Positions 55,115-64,000 of a stretch of DNA of 64,000 bases are shown one piece after another. This DNA comes from Gemelliphila asaccharolytica. Lineage in GTDB: Bacteria > Bacillota > Bacilli > Staphylococcales > Gemellaceae. The DNA lies in contig NZ_KQ959861.1 of assembly GCF_001553005.1 (NCBI RefSeq), positions 1 through 64,000 of the forward strand, in the 5' to 3' direction. The notes below the pieces were generated by a model that ran no database searches, was not told the DNA's origin, and saw only the letters and a list, made by a program, of their open reading frames with translations. Each line of letters begins with the position of its first letter. The stretch's first letter is position 1. The position numbers were made by a program, and so were the translations under genes.

Positions 55115-56050
55115 ATGAATAATTGGGTTGAAATAAAAATTAATACTACTGTTGAGGCCAGTGAAATTATAGAAAATATTCTTTTCGAATTAGGCTCTAG
55201 CGGTATTTCAATAGAAGGAAAATCGTTACTTGAAGAAAATTTAGATGATAATTTAGGAACAATAGTAGCTATAGATGAAAAAAAATATTCATTCGAAGGG
55301 GTGCTTATAAGAGGTTATATAGAAAAAACAGATTTTTCAAAAGATTTTTTTGAGAAACTAAAAGAAAAAATAAAAAGTATTTCTAATAATTTTGACATTG
55401 GATATTTTTTCAATATATCTTATAAAATTATAAAGGATGAGGATTGGGAAAATTCATGGAAAGATTTTTTTGAAATTTTGGAAATTGGAGATAATTTTGT
55501 TATTGTTCCTACATGGAAAAAATACAAAAATGAAAATAATAAAAATATTATTAGGATAGATCCAGGTATGGCTTTCGGCACTGGAGGTCACGAAACAACA
55601 ACTTTATGCATAAAAAATTTAGAAAAATACTTAAATAAAGATGATAATGTTATTGATGTTGGGTGTGGTAGTGGAATACTAACTATAGTTTCAAGTTATT
55701 TGACGTGTGGAAAATTAAAAGCTGTAGATTTAGACGAAAAAGCAGTTGAAATATCAAAAGAAAATTTTAAAGTAAATAATATTTTAGATAGGGTATCAGT
55801 ACAAAAAGCAAATCTTTTAGAAAATGAAAGTGATAATTATAATGTTATAGTATCTAATATACTTCCTCATATCATAGAAAAAATGTTAGAAGATGCATAT
55901 AAATTATTAGAAAAAAATGGATATTTTATAGTATCAGGAATTATAAAAAATAAAAAAGATGATTTTCTAAAAAAAGCTATAAAAAAAGGTTTTATTTTAA
56001 AAGAAGAAATTCATCAAAATGATTGGTGTTCTTTGGTTTTTACTAAGTAA
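55115..56050 (+). CDS. prmA: Ribosomal protein L11 methyltransferase
   Basis: Trimethylates L11 (rplK at 33997 is its target). The 311-aa protein has an N-terminal substrate domain (VEASEIIENILFELGSSGIS), DWENSWKDFFEILEIGDNF, FGTGGHETTTLCI, the SAM motif VIDVGCGSGILTIVSSY and SNILPHIIEKM. AGGAG lies before the ATG with an extended -10 (TGTTATAAT) near 55082. Confidence 0.94.
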   Translation: MNNWVEIKINTTVEASEIIENILFELGSSGISIEGKSLLEENLDDNLGTIVAIDEKKYSFEGVLIRGYIEKTDFSKDFFEKLKEKIKSISNNFDIGYFFNISYKIIKDEDWENSWKDFFEILEIGDNFVIVPTWKKYKNENNKNIIRIDPGMAFGTGGHETTTLCIKNLEKYLNKDDNVIDVGCGSGILTIVSSYLTCGKLKAVDLDEKAVEISKENFKVNNILDRVSVQKANLLENESDNYNVIVSNILPHIIEKMLEDAYKLLEKNGYFIVSGIIKNKKDDFLKKAIKKGFILKEEIHQNDWCSLVFTK

Positions 56051-56092
56051 TTTAACTTAATATTTTATATTAAATAAAAAAAGGAGATAAAA

Positions 56093-57388
56093 ATGATTGA
56101 AAGATATTCTACGAAAGAAATGAAGGAAGTTTGGTCGGAGAATAATAAATATAATGCGTGGTTGGAAGTAGAATTATTATCTTGTGAAGGTTGGTCAAAT
56201 TTAGGAGAAATAGAAAAAAAAGATATAATAAATTTAAGAAAAAATGCTTCTTTTGATTTAAAAAGAATATATGAAATTGAAAAAGAAACAAAACATGATG
56301 TGATAGCTTTTACAAGAGCTGTTAGTGAGTCATTAGGATATGAAAAAAAATGGATTCATTATGGATTAACTTCTACAGATGTTGTAGATACTGCATATGG
56401 CTATTTGTATAAGCAAGCTAATAATATAATAGACAATAAGCTTAATATACTTATTAAACTTTTAAAAGAAAAAGCGTATAAGTATAAAAATACTTTTATG
56501 ATTGGAAGAACTCATGGCGTTCACGCAGAGATAACCACTTTTGGACTAAAAATGGCTTTGTGGTATGACGAAATGGAAAGAAATTATAAAAGATTTTCAG
56601 AAGCTAGAAAAATGGTAGAGGCAGGGAAAATATCTGGTGCTGTGGGTACTTATGCAAATATTCCAACATATATACAAGACTATGTTTGTAAAAAACTAAA
56701 TATAAATTCTAGTAAAATATCTACACAAATATTACAAAGAGATAGACATGCACATTATTTTTCAACACTAGCACTAATAGCTACCTCAATAGAAAAATTT
56801 GCAGTGGAAATAAGACATTTACAAAGAACAGAAGTTAGAGAGGTAGAGGAATTTTTTGATAAAGGACAAAAAGGTTCTAGTGCCATGCCTCATAAAAGAA
56901 ATCCTATCTCTTCTGAAAATATAACAGGAATAGCTAGAGTAATTAGAGGATATATGTTAACATCGTATGAGAATGTTGTATTATGGCATGAAAGAGATAT
57001 ATCTCATTCATCTGCAGAAAGAATTATTTCTCAAGATGCAACTAATCTTATAGATTATCAAATAACTAGATTTACAAACATATTAAAAAATTTAAAAGTA
57101 TTTGAAAAAAATATGATAAAAAATATAGATAAAACTAACGGAGTTATTTTTTCCCAAAGAGTATTGCTTAAATTAGTAGAAAAGGGCTTATCTAGAGAAG
57201 AATCATATGATATTATTCAACCAAAAGCAATGTATTCTTGGGAAAATAAGATAAATTTTAAAGATTTATTGTTAAATGATAAATTAATAATGAGATATCT
57301 TTCTAAAAATGAATTAGATGACTGTTTTAACTATAAATATCATGTTTCAAGATTAGAGGAAATTTATGATAGAGTTTTCAAAAAGTAA
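56093..57388 (+). CDS. purB: Adenylosuccinate lyase
   Basis: Acts twice in purine synthesis: SAICAR to AICAR and adenylosuccinate to AMP. The 431-aa protein has the signature [19 protein letters not shown] with the catalytic Ser loop, plus the N-terminal [23 protein letters not shown] and [13 protein letters not shown] with the catalytic His residues. It overlaps cca by 23 bases. Confidence 0.96.
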   Translation: MIERYSTKEMKEVWSENNKYNAWLEVELLSCEGWSNLGEIEKKDIINLRKNASFDLKRIYEIEKETKHDVIAFTRAVSESLGYEKKWIHYGLTSTDVVDTAYGYLYKQANNIIDNKLNILIKLLKEKAYKYKNTFMIGRTHGVHAEITTFGLKMALWYDEMERNYKRFSEARKMVEAGKISGAVGTYANIPTYIQDYVCKKLNINSSKISTQILQRDRHAHYFSTLALIATSIEKFAVEIRHLQRTEVREVEEFFDKGQKGSSAMPHKRNPISSENITGIARVIRGYMLTSYENVVLWHERDISHSSAERIISQDATNLIDYQITRFTNILKNLKVFEKNMIKNIDKTNGVIFSQRVLLKLVEKGLSREESYDIIQPKAMYSWENKINFKDLLLNDKLIMRYLSKNELDDCFNYKYHVSRLEEIYDRVFKK

Positions 57389-58544
57389 TTTTAATAAAAA
57401 GTTTAAGAATGCATTACCATTATTAGAAAAAATCAAAAAAAATTCTTATGATGCATACTTTGTTGGGGGATGTGTTAGGGATTTTATGCTTAACAAAGAT
57501 TTTTGTGATATAGACATAACAACATCTGCTACTCCTGATGAAATAAAAAAAATATTTAATAATGTTATAGATACAGGAATAAAACATGGGACGGTTACTG
57601 TTATAAATAAAGGTATCCCGTATGAAATAACAACATTTAGAAGTGAAGGAAATTATATCAACCATAGATTTCCAGAAAAAGTTTTTTTTGAAAAATCTAT
57701 TTCTCAAGATTTAGAAAGAAGAGATTTTACGATAAATGCTATGGCATTAGATATAAAAGGAGATTTAATAGATTTACATTCGGGAATATTAGATATAAAA
57801 AGAAAATTAATAAGAACTGTTAATAATCCTGATGAGCGATTTAATGAAGATGCATTAAGAATGCTTAGAGCTTTTAGATTTTCGTCTATGTTAAATTTTA
57901 TTATTGAAAAAGATACTTATGATTCTATATGTAAAAATAAAAAATTGATAGAATATATTTCTATAGAAAGAATAGTTAATGAATTAAAAAAACTATTTAT
58001 GGGAGAAAATAATTATAATTCATTTAATTTGTTAATTAAAAGTGGTTTAAATATCTATATACCTTTTTTTAAATATGTAAAACGTATAACAAATTTTTCA
58101 AATTTTAATTTTAATCAAATAATTTTTTATTTATTAATTAAGAATTCTATTGAAATACAAGATTTAAAAAAATTAAAATTATCAAAAAAAGATTACAAAG
58201 AGATAAAAGATTATTTAAAAATATCTAATTTGATAAAAAATTCAAATTTAATAAATAGAATAATATTTGATTTTAGCAAAGAAAAAGTTATTTTTGTTTT
58301 AAAGGTTATAGAATATTTTAATGAAGATGATATAGAAAAAATAAAAAAAATAATATTACCTATAAATTCATTTTCGGATGTTAATATCACTAATAGAGAA
58401 ATAATTGATACAATAAAAATTAAAAAACCGGGTCCTTGGATTAAAAATATAAAAGACAAGATTATTAATAATATATTACTTAATAATTTAGAAAATGATA
58501 ATTATAAAATAAAAGATTTTATAGTAAGGATTGGAGATTTATAG
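57366..58544 (+). CDS. cca: CCA tRNA nucleotidyltransferase
   Basis: Adds or repairs the CCA end of tRNAs; the tRNA-Asn gene here does not encode CCA, so it is needed. The 392-aa class II enzyme has the nucleotidyltransferase motif [20 protein letters not shown] and [12 protein letters not shown], then the RNA-binding head/neck part ([16 protein letters not shown]). The C-terminal part is poorly conserved, and there is no HD domain. The start at 57366 overlaps the end of purB, with GAGGAA upstream. Confidence 0.93.
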   Translation: MIEFSKSNFNKKFKNALPLLEKIKKNSYDAYFVGGCVRDFMLNKDFCDIDITTSATPDEIKKIFNNVIDTGIKHGTVTVINKGIPYEITTFRSEGNYINHRFPEKVFFEKSISQDLERRDFTINAMALDIKGDLIDLHSGILDIKRKLIRTVNNPDERFNEDALRMLRAFRFSSMLNFIIEKDTYDSICKNKKLIEYISIERIVNELKKLFMGENNYNSFNLLIKSGLNIYIPFFKYVKRITNFSNFNFNQIIFYLLIKNSIEIQDLKKLKLSKKDYKEIKDYLKISNLIKNSNLINRIIFDFSKEKVIFVLKVIEYFNEDDIEKIKKIILPINSFSDVNITNREIIDTIKIKKPGPWIKNIKDKIINNILLNNLENDNYKIKDFIVRIGDL

Positions 58545-58545
58545 C

Positions 58546-60339
58546 ATGAAAAAATATAATTTTTCTGTTATAGATTTAGAATTGACAGAAAAAAAAGAAA
58601 TTCTTCAAATAGCTATTATATTCTTAAATGAAAAATTTGAAGTTATTGATAAAATAAACTATTTTTGTAATGTTAATTCTAAAATCTCATCTTTTATATC
58701 TGAATTAACAGGTATAAGAAAAAAAATGGTAAAAAAAGAAAAATATTTTTTTGAAATATCTTATGAAATTTATCAGAAAATAAAAAATAGCACATTAATT
58801 TTTCATGGGGGACAGCAAGATTACCAAATATTGAAGACAGAATTTTTAAAAAATAATAATAAAGAATTAAATAATATAGTTATTGATACGTTGGAGTTAT
58901 CTAAAATTTTTTTTCCAACATTAAAAAGTTATAGGCTTGAAAAAATAGCGAAAGAACTTGATATAAAAAATATAGATTTATATCATAGAGCAGATAACGA
59001 TGCGTATATTACATATAAATTATTATTAAAAATTTTGTATAAATCTTCTTGTTTGAATATTTCAAATTATAGTAAATTGATTGATGTTTTAAAAATATAT
59101 TCAATAGATTATTATAATTTTTTGAAAAATTTTAGAGAAAGATTTCATAGAAAAATAAAAATAAACAAAAATGACTTCTTTAAAAATAAAGGAATTTATT
59201 TTAAGAAAATACAGGAAATAAAAACAAAAAAAGATAAAGTTAATAAAATACATGTTACATCAATATTAGAAAATGAATATATATCATTTTTTTTATCTGA
59301 TGAAAAAAATGACTCGTTAGTATTAGGAAACTTTAGTGATTATATTGATTTTAATTTTCATAAAAAAATAGTAATTGAGAATAAAGTAGAATTATTTTTA
59401 TATATGAAAATTCTTGTATGGATAATGGAAACAGATACAGGAAATTTAATAGAGTTAAATATAAATAATGAAGAAAAAGAGTATTTGAAAAAATATAAAG
59501 GTAAAAATAAAAAAAATTATTTTTATAAAAAAAATATTGAAAATTCAAGAAATAAAAAAAACATTGTAATAAGTTATAATACATTTCGAAATATATGGAA
59601 AAGTACATTATTTTCTAATAGTATATATGTTTTTGAAGACTTAGATATATTGAAATTAGAGATAAAAAAAATGTTTTCATCTAAAATAAGTTTTAGAGAT
59701 ATAGTGAAAGAATTTGATATAGATAATGATGGCTTAGATGCAAAAAGAAATATATTAATTTTAAATAAAATACAAAAAATGATAGACTTTATATACATAT
59801 TGTATAATAAAAACAATAAAAAAGTTGATAATGAGCATATTAAATATTTTATATCAGAAATTAAAATATTAAAACAAGATGTGAATAAAATAAAAAATAA
59901 ATTATATTTAACAAATATTTTTTTAAAAAAACTTCAGGAGATTTTATTATTTAATATTGATGGTATTGTAGGTTTCGAAATAATTAATAGCTATCCTTGT
60001 ATTTATATACAATATAGTCATAAAACAAAAGAAAAAAACTGTTTAAATAAATTATTTTCAAAAAAAATAATTTATTTAAACATTAATCAAAAAAAAGATA
60101 AAATAAATAGTATAAAATCCTGTGATAAATTTATAATTTTTGATGACAATATAAAAAAAGATGTATCTTATTATAAAAGAAAAAAATCTAAACATAAAAA
60201 GTATAAGAATTACTCTTATTTTGATAATTTTTATAAATTATTTAAATATATAGAAAAAAATGATAATTATAAGTTCTATTGCTATGTCGATAAAAGTATT
60301 TTTACCTATAGTTATTATTTAGAAAAATTATTTAATTAA
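58546..60339 (+). CDS. dinG: DinG-like protein with DEDDh exonuclease domain; helicase part degenerate
   Basis: A 597-aa protein at the place of dinG (before asnS-dnaD-nth, as in Bacillus). Residues 1-165 are a DEDDh exonuclease: VIDLEL (Asp/Glu), HGGQQDYQIL (Asp) and HRADNDAY (His/Asp), all intact. Later VWIMETDTGNLIELNI still resembles the DinG text VWLTETxTGDLxEL, but no Walker A or DEAH box is seen (FEDLDIL stands where IDEAHxL would). S. aureus DinG is known as a helicase turned exonuclease; here the protein has shrunk further. The ATG at 58546 follows GGAG by nine bases. Confidence 0.78.
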   Translation: MKKYNFSVIDLELTEKKEILQIAIIFLNEKFEVIDKINYFCNVNSKISSFISELTGIRKKMVKKEKYFFEISYEIYQKIKNSTLIFHGGQQDYQILKTEFLKNNNKELNNIVIDTLELSKIFFPTLKSYRLEKIAKELDIKNIDLYHRADNDAYITYKLLLKILYKSSCLNISNYSKLIDVLKIYSIDYYNFLKNFRERFHRKIKINKNDFFKNKGIYFKKIQEIKTKKDKVNKIHVTSILENEYISFFLSDEKNDSLVLGNFSDYIDFNFHKKIVIENKVELFLYMKILVWIMETDTGNLIELNINNEEKEYLKKYKGKNKKNYFYKKNIENSRNKKNIVISYNTFRNIWKSTLFSNSIYVFEDLDILKLEIKKMFSSKISFRDIVKEFDIDNDGLDAKRNILILNKIQKMIDFIYILYNKNNKKVDNEHIKYFISEIKILKQDVNKIKNKLYLTNIFLKKLQEILLFNIDGIVGFEIINSYPCIYIQYSHKTKEKNCLNKLFSKKIIYLNINQKKDKINSIKSCDKFIIFDDNIKKDVSYYKRKKSKHKKYKNYSYFDNFYKLFKYIEKNDNYKFYCYVDKSIFTYSYYLEKLFN

Positions 60340-60424
60340 TTTTTTGATGAAATTCTAAGCATTTGAATGTATATAAATTTTTGATATACTATAATATGAA
60401 TAATAAAAATAAGGAGAAGTATAA

Positions 60425-61711
60425 TTGAATAAATATAATTTTAAAGAACAAGTAGGAAATGAAATTTCTTTTGGAGCATGGATTTCTAACAAAAGAAGTA
60501 GCGGGAAAATAGCCTTTTTAAAATTAAGATATGGAAAAGGATTTATTCAAGCAGTAGCGATAAAAGAAAAACTAGGAGAAGAAAAATATAATAAATTAAG
60601 ACATTTACCTCAAGAAACATCTATTAATGTCAAAGGAATTATTAAAGAAAATATTAGAGAAGCTTCAGGAGTAGAATTAGAGCTAATTGATTATGAAGTA
60701 ATAAATATATCTACTGATTATCCAATAACTCCAAAAGAACATGGTGTAGAATTTTTGGCAGATAATAGACATTTATGGATAAGATCAGAAAAACAACATG
60801 CGATTTTAACAATTAGAAATCAGATAATAAAATCAACATATGATTTTTTTGAAAACGAAGGATTTTTAAAATTAGATCCACCTATATTGACATCTTCAGC
60901 TCCAGAAGGAACTACAGAATTATTTCATACTAAATATTTTGATGAAGAAGCATTTCTTTCACAATCTGGACAATTATATATGGAAGCATGTGCTATGTCA
61001 TTTGGTAAAGTTTTTTCTTTTGGACCTACATTTAGGGCTGAAAAATCTAAAACAAGACGCCATTTAATTGAATTTTGGATGATAGAACCAGAAATGGCAT
61101 TTTACAATCATGATGATAGTATGAAATTACAAGAAAAATATGTTAATTATTTATTAGAAGAAGTTCTAGAAAAAAATAAATTACAACTAAACATATTAGG
61201 AAGAGATATTGAACCGTTAAAAAAATGTCTTGGAGAGTTTCCAAGAATAAAATATAAAGATGCTGTAGAATTGCTTAAAAAAAATGGTTTTGAAGACATA
61301 GAATATGGAAAAGATTTTGGCTCTCCACATGAAACATTTATAGCTAACCATTATAATAAACCTGTTTTTATAACAAATTGGCCAAAAGATATAAAACCTT
61401 TTTATATGAAAGAAGATATAAATGATAAAAATACAGTATTGTGTGCTGACTTAATTGCTCCAGAAGGATATGGAGAAATAATAGGTGGTTCACAACGTGA
61501 AGATGATTATAATATATTATTGTCTAACATAAAAAATAACAATCTAAATTTGGATGAATATAAATGGTATTTAGAACTAAGAAAATATGGTTCTGTAGAA
61601 CATTCAGGTTTTGGATTAGGATTAGAAAGGACTGTAGCTTGGATAACTGGTAATGGACATGTAAGAGAAACTATACCATTTCCTAGGTTACTAAATAGAT
61701 TAAAACCATAA
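60425..61711 (+). CDS. asnS: Asparagine--tRNA ligase
   Basis: Charges tRNA-Asn (gene at 42037). The 428-aa class IIb enzyme has an N-terminal OB fold ([20 protein letters not shown]), motif 2 [20 protein letters not shown] and motif 3 [15 protein letters not shown]. The TTG start at 60425 follows AAGGAGA. It matches the asnS-dnaD-nth order of Bacillus. Confidence 0.96.
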   Translation: MNKYNFKEQVGNEISFGAWISNKRSSGKIAFLKLRYGKGFIQAVAIKEKLGEEKYNKLRHLPQETSINVKGIIKENIREASGVELELIDYEVINISTDYPITPKEHGVEFLADNRHLWIRSEKQHAILTIRNQIIKSTYDFFENEGFLKLDPPILTSSAPEGTTELFHTKYFDEEAFLSQSGQLYMEACAMSFGKVFSFGPTFRAEKSKTRRHLIEFWMIEPEMAFYNHDDSMKLQEKYVNYLLEEVLEKNKLQLNILGRDIEPLKKCLGEFPRIKYKDAVELLKKNGFEDIEYGKDFGSPHETFIANHYNKPVFITNWPKDIKPFYMKEDINDKNTVLCADLIAPEGYGEIIGGSQREDDYNILLSNIKNNNLNLDEYKWYLELRKYGSVEHSGFGLGLERTVAWITGNGHVRETIPFPRLLNRLKP

Positions 61712-61713
61712 AT

Positions 61714-62235
61714 ATGAAAAATATACAAACAAAAGGTTTATTTATAGAAGAAAATTTTTTATTAAATTATAGCCGATATAATATTAATTCGAGCGAGGCA
61801 TTCTTTTTATTGCAATTAAATTATATTTCCAATCAGGGAAAAATAAATTTTGATTCAAAGAGATTTGCTTCTGAACTCTCTATGTCAGAAGAAGAATTAA
61901 TAGCTAATATTAATTCTCTTTATAAAAAAAATATTTTATTTATTTCAGAAAAAAATAAAATTCAATTTTTATTAGATAAATCAGCGAATTATTATACACT
62001 AAAAGAATTATATATTGTAGTAGAAAAGATAACTAATAAAATTTTAAATTCAAAAGAAATGAATATATTATCTACTTGGATAGACAAGTGCTATACAAAA
62101 GAAGAAATACTTAGTGCCTTTAAATCATCGAAAAATATTAATTATGTAGATGCTATACTTAACAATAAGCCAATAAATATTAATAATAAAGAAGATGAGG
62201 ATGATATTTTATTTTATGAATGGCTCCATGACTAA
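61714..62235 (+). CDS. dnaD: DnaD-family primosome protein
   Basis: Replication initiation/restart factor of Firmicutes. The 173-aa protein is shorter than B. subtilis DnaD (about 230 aa). It has an N-terminal winged-helix dimer domain (SSEAFFLLQLNYISNQGKINF, FASELSMSEEELI) and a short DnaD C-terminal domain (NSKEMNILSTWIDKCYTKEE, ILSAFKSSKNINYVDAIL). The gene overlaps nth by eight bases. Confidence 0.9.
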   Translation: MKNIQTKGLFIEENFLLNYSRYNINSSEAFFLLQLNYISNQGKINFDSKRFASELSMSEEELIANINSLYKKNILFISEKNKIQFLLDKSANYYTLKELYIVVEKITNKILNSKEMNILSTWIDKCYTKEEILSAFKSSKNINYVDAILNNKPININNKEDEDDILFYEWLHD

Positions 62236-62866
62236 TATTTCAAAGAGTAGACTGATAAAAAAATATTTAGATGATATGTATCCTGATGTAGAATGTGAGT
62301 TGAATTTTAAAAATAATTTAGAGCTTCTAATAGCTGTAATATTGTCTGCGCAATGTAAAGATGAATATGTCAATAGAGTTACACCTAAATTGTTTAATAA
62401 ATATAAATCTATTGATGATTATGCAAATGCTAAAATTTCTGATATAGAAATTTATATTAAAAGTTTAGGCTTATATAAATCTAAATCAAAAAATATAAAA
62501 AATATGGCTATAATGTTAAAAAAAGATTTTAATAATAAAATTCCTAATGAATTAGATAAATTACTGCTATTACCAGGGGTTGGAAGAAAAACTGCAAATG
62601 TGGTTTTATCAGTAGGTTTTAATATACCAACAATTGCCGTAGATACTCATGTAGAAAGGGTATCTAAAAGATTAGGATTAGCTGACAAAAAAGATACAGT
62701 TTTACAAGTTGAAAAAAAATTGAATAAAATATTTCCTAAAAATGAATGGGGAAAAATTCATCATCAATTAATTCATTTTGGAAGATATAAATGTAAATCT
62801 ATAAATCCTAAATGCGATGGTTGTGGACTTTCTAAAATTTGTACATATAATAGGAGTAGTAAATGA
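62228..62866 (+). CDS. nth: Endonuclease III
   Basis: Base excision DNA glycosylase/AP lyase for oxidised pyrimidines. It has the helix-hairpin-helix LLLPGVGRKTANVVLSVG with the catalytic Lys, AVDTHVERVSKRLG with the Asp, and the 4Fe-4S cluster Cys in CKSINPKCDGCGLSKIC (C-x6-C-x2-C-x5-C). The start at 62228 gives about 212 aa; in-frame ATGs at 62195 and 62216 are alternatives and no strong ribosome site decides. It overlaps dnaD and lspA, suggesting coupling. Confidence 0.94.
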   Translation: MTNISKSRLIKKYLDDMYPDVECELNFKNNLELLIAVILSAQCKDEYVNRVTPKLFNKYKSIDDYANAKISDIEIYIKSLGLYKSKSKNIKNMAIMLKKDFNNKIPNELDKLLLLPGVGRKTANVVLSVGFNIPTIAVDTHVERVSKRLGLADKKDTVLQVEKKLNKIFPKNEWGKIHHQLIHFGRYKCKSINPKCDGCGLSKICTYNRSSK

Positions 62867-63309
62867 TAGTAATAGTGGTTATATCTATTATACTTGTTTT
62901 AATAGATCAAATTTCTAAAAAAATAATAGAATTAAATTATAATATAGGAGATAGTAAAGAAATAATAAAAAATTTTTTTTATATCACATCGCATAGAAAT
63001 AGAGGAGCAGCATGGGGTATATTGCAAAATTCTAGATATCTATTTTTATTTATTACTATTTTATTTTTATTTTTATTATTTTTTTATATTTATAAAAATA
63101 AAGTATTACTAAAAATAAATGATTATGTTATGTTCTCCTTAATTATAGGGGGGGCACTAGGAAATTTTCTTGATAGAATAATAAAAGGAGAAGTCATAGA
63201 TTTTTTAGATTTTCATATTTTTGGGTATGATTTTCCTATATTTAATTTAGCAGATACATTTATTTGTTTAGGTATTTTTTTATTAGCTTTAAAAATATAT
63301 AAAGAATAA
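62863..63309 (+). CDS. lspA: Lipoprotein signal peptidase
   Basis: Signal peptidase II, which cleaves the signal peptide of prolipoproteins after lipidation. The 148-aa protein has four membrane segments, with the conserved ITSHRNRGAAWGIL, GALGNFLDRIIKGEVIDFLDF and the catalytic Asp in FPIFNLADTFICLG. It overlaps nth by four bases. Confidence 0.95.
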   Translation: MIVIVVISIILVLIDQISKKIIELNYNIGDSKEIIKNFFYITSHRNRGAAWGILQNSRYLFLFITILFLFLLFFYIYKNKVLLKINDYVMFSLIIGGALGNFLDRIIKGEVIDFLDFHIFGYDFPIFNLADTFICLGIFLLALKIYKE

Positions 63310-63369
63310 TATAATTACATAATGAAACATTTTAAATCATTAAAAAATAGTAAGGAATTCGATAGTTAA

Positions 63370-63939
63370 ATGTATGCGTATATAAATGGTATTATAAAAG
63401 AAATTAATCCTAAGAATATTATCTTAGAATCTTCTAATATTGGTTATGAAATTTTTGTTTCTAATCCTTATGAATATGAAATAGGAGATAGAATTAAAAT
63501 ATATATAAGTCAACAAATAAGAGAAGATTCGAATAATTTATATGGTTTTAAAAAAAAAGAACAAAAAAAATTATTTTTGGACTTGCTTAAAGTAAAAGGA
63601 GTAGGTCCAAAAAGTGCTTTAGCTATTTTAGCAAGTGCTAATTATAGTGAGATAATATCTGCAATTAATAATTCAGATATTAAATTCATGAAAAAATTTC
63701 CTGGAATAGGAGTTAAATCAGCGCAACAGATAATTTTAGATTTGAAAGGAAAATTAAAATTCTCAAAAAATAATCTAGAAAAATCTAATCAAAAGGTAGT
63801 AGATGCAATTTTAGTTTTACAAGCACTAGGATATAATAAAACTGAATTATCTAAAATAGAAAATAAGTTATATGAATATAATTTTGAAAAAACAGATGAT
63901 TATGTAAAAGAAGGATTAAAGTTATTAATAAATAAGTAA
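63370..63939 (+). CDS. ruvA: Holliday junction branch migration protein RuvA
   Basis: Tetramer that binds Holliday junctions and recruits the RuvB motor. The 189-aa protein has the OB-fold YAYINGIIKEINPKNIILES, the helix-hairpin-helix LLKVKGVGPKSALAIL and a second HhH FPGIGVKSAQQIILDLK, then the C-terminal domain III that contacts RuvB. The ATG follows a weak A-rich region; ruvB follows 21 bases later. Confidence 0.94.
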   Translation: MYAYINGIIKEINPKNIILESSNIGYEIFVSNPYEYEIGDRIKIYISQQIREDSNNLYGFKKKEQKKLFLDLLKVKGVGPKSALAILASANYSEIISAINNSDIKFMKKFPGIGVKSAQQIILDLKGKLKFSKNNLEKSNQKVVDAILVLQALGYNKTELSKIENKLYEYNFEKTDDYVKEGLKLLINK

Positions 63940-63960
63940 ATTTAATAATTAGGAGATTTT

Positions 63961-64000
63961 ATGGATGAAAGATTGCTTTCAGAAAAAAAGAATGATGAAG
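63961..64000 (+). CDS. ruvB: RuvB helicase, N-terminal fragment (runs off the window)
   Basis: MDERLLSEKKNDE follows an AGGAG site. MDERLL is the usual RuvB start, and ruvA lies just upstream. Only 13 codons are present here. Confidence 0.75.
   Translation, partial: MDERLLSEKKNDE

Noticed and set aside
1..64000. CRISPR arrays, rRNA genes, prophage or large mobile region
   Set aside because: No regularly spaced repeats, rRNA segments, phage structural genes or complete transposase were seen.

Overview
The window is a chromosomal stretch of a very AT-rich, Gram-positive Firmicute of class Bacilli. The evidence is Shine-Dalgarno sites of the GGAGG type, TTG/GTG starts, a T-box leader, EzrA, RpoY, RNase J1, the MurT/GatD pair, ScpA/ScpB, class III fructose bisphosphatase and two sortases. 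Gene content and order point to a small-genome relative of Staphylococcaceae, with Gemella as my best guess. That genus call is inference; no 16S rRNA gene is present. TGA is used as an ordinary stop and TGG encodes Trp, so the standard bacterial code applies. About 63 genes are densely packed, many overlapping by 1-23 bases.

Layout: 1-28 looks like the tip of an IS3-type insertion sequence next to rpsP. 63-5096: rpsP, then T-box-controlled glyS divergent from dnaG-rpoD. 5361-11852: fRMsr, then tlyA-recN-rsgA-rpe-thiN and a TauE/SafE-type exporter with its small DUF1634 partner. 11991-17845: cydABDC, cytochrome bd oxidase and its assembly transporter. 17919-25617: truA, ezrA, ndh, a GNAT/aminotransferase fusion, rpoY and rnjA. 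25691-31077: sdaAB-sdaAA-recG-srtA-plsX-acpP. 31164-34422 (minus strand): rplK-rplA followed by a three-gene set related to 'arsenosugar' clusters (glycosyltransferase, AhpD-like protein, radical SAM protein). 34683-41866: uppS-cdsA-rseP, fbp, lplA, a YbjQ-family gene and srtB. 41945-42110: tRNA-Gly and tRNA-Asn. 42381-50435: a deoxyribosyltransferase-like gene, then Nudix, YoaK-like, XerD-like, scpA, scpB, rluB, srrA, murT and gatD. 50486-54981 (minus): uvrB (frameshifted), ddl, murF. 55115-64000: prmA, purB, cca, a shrunken dinG, asnS, dnaD, nth, lspA, ruvA and the start of ruvB.

Functionally this is mostly core housekeeping: translation, replication initiation, recombination and repair, chromosome segregation, envelope lipid and peptidoglycan synthesis, and a simple Ndh plus cytochrome bd respiratory chain, with an SrrA/ResD-like regulator that might govern it.

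The most unusual observation is the radical SAM gene near 31180. Its reading frame meets a TGA exactly where the family carries Cys or selenocysteine (GAGSS-[C/U]), then continues for five sense codons, including a glycine usual at that place, to a TAA. This suggests a selenoprotein, encoded with an AhpD-like CPYC protein and a glycosyltransferase of the same association. Other points to check: a one-base frameshift in uvrB, a DinG that keeps its exonuclease but has lost recognisable helicase motifs, a XerD-like protein lacking most catalytic residues, the GNAT/aminotransferase fusion, an N-terminally extended Nudix protein, and an IS end lying on the start codon of the gene after rpsP.
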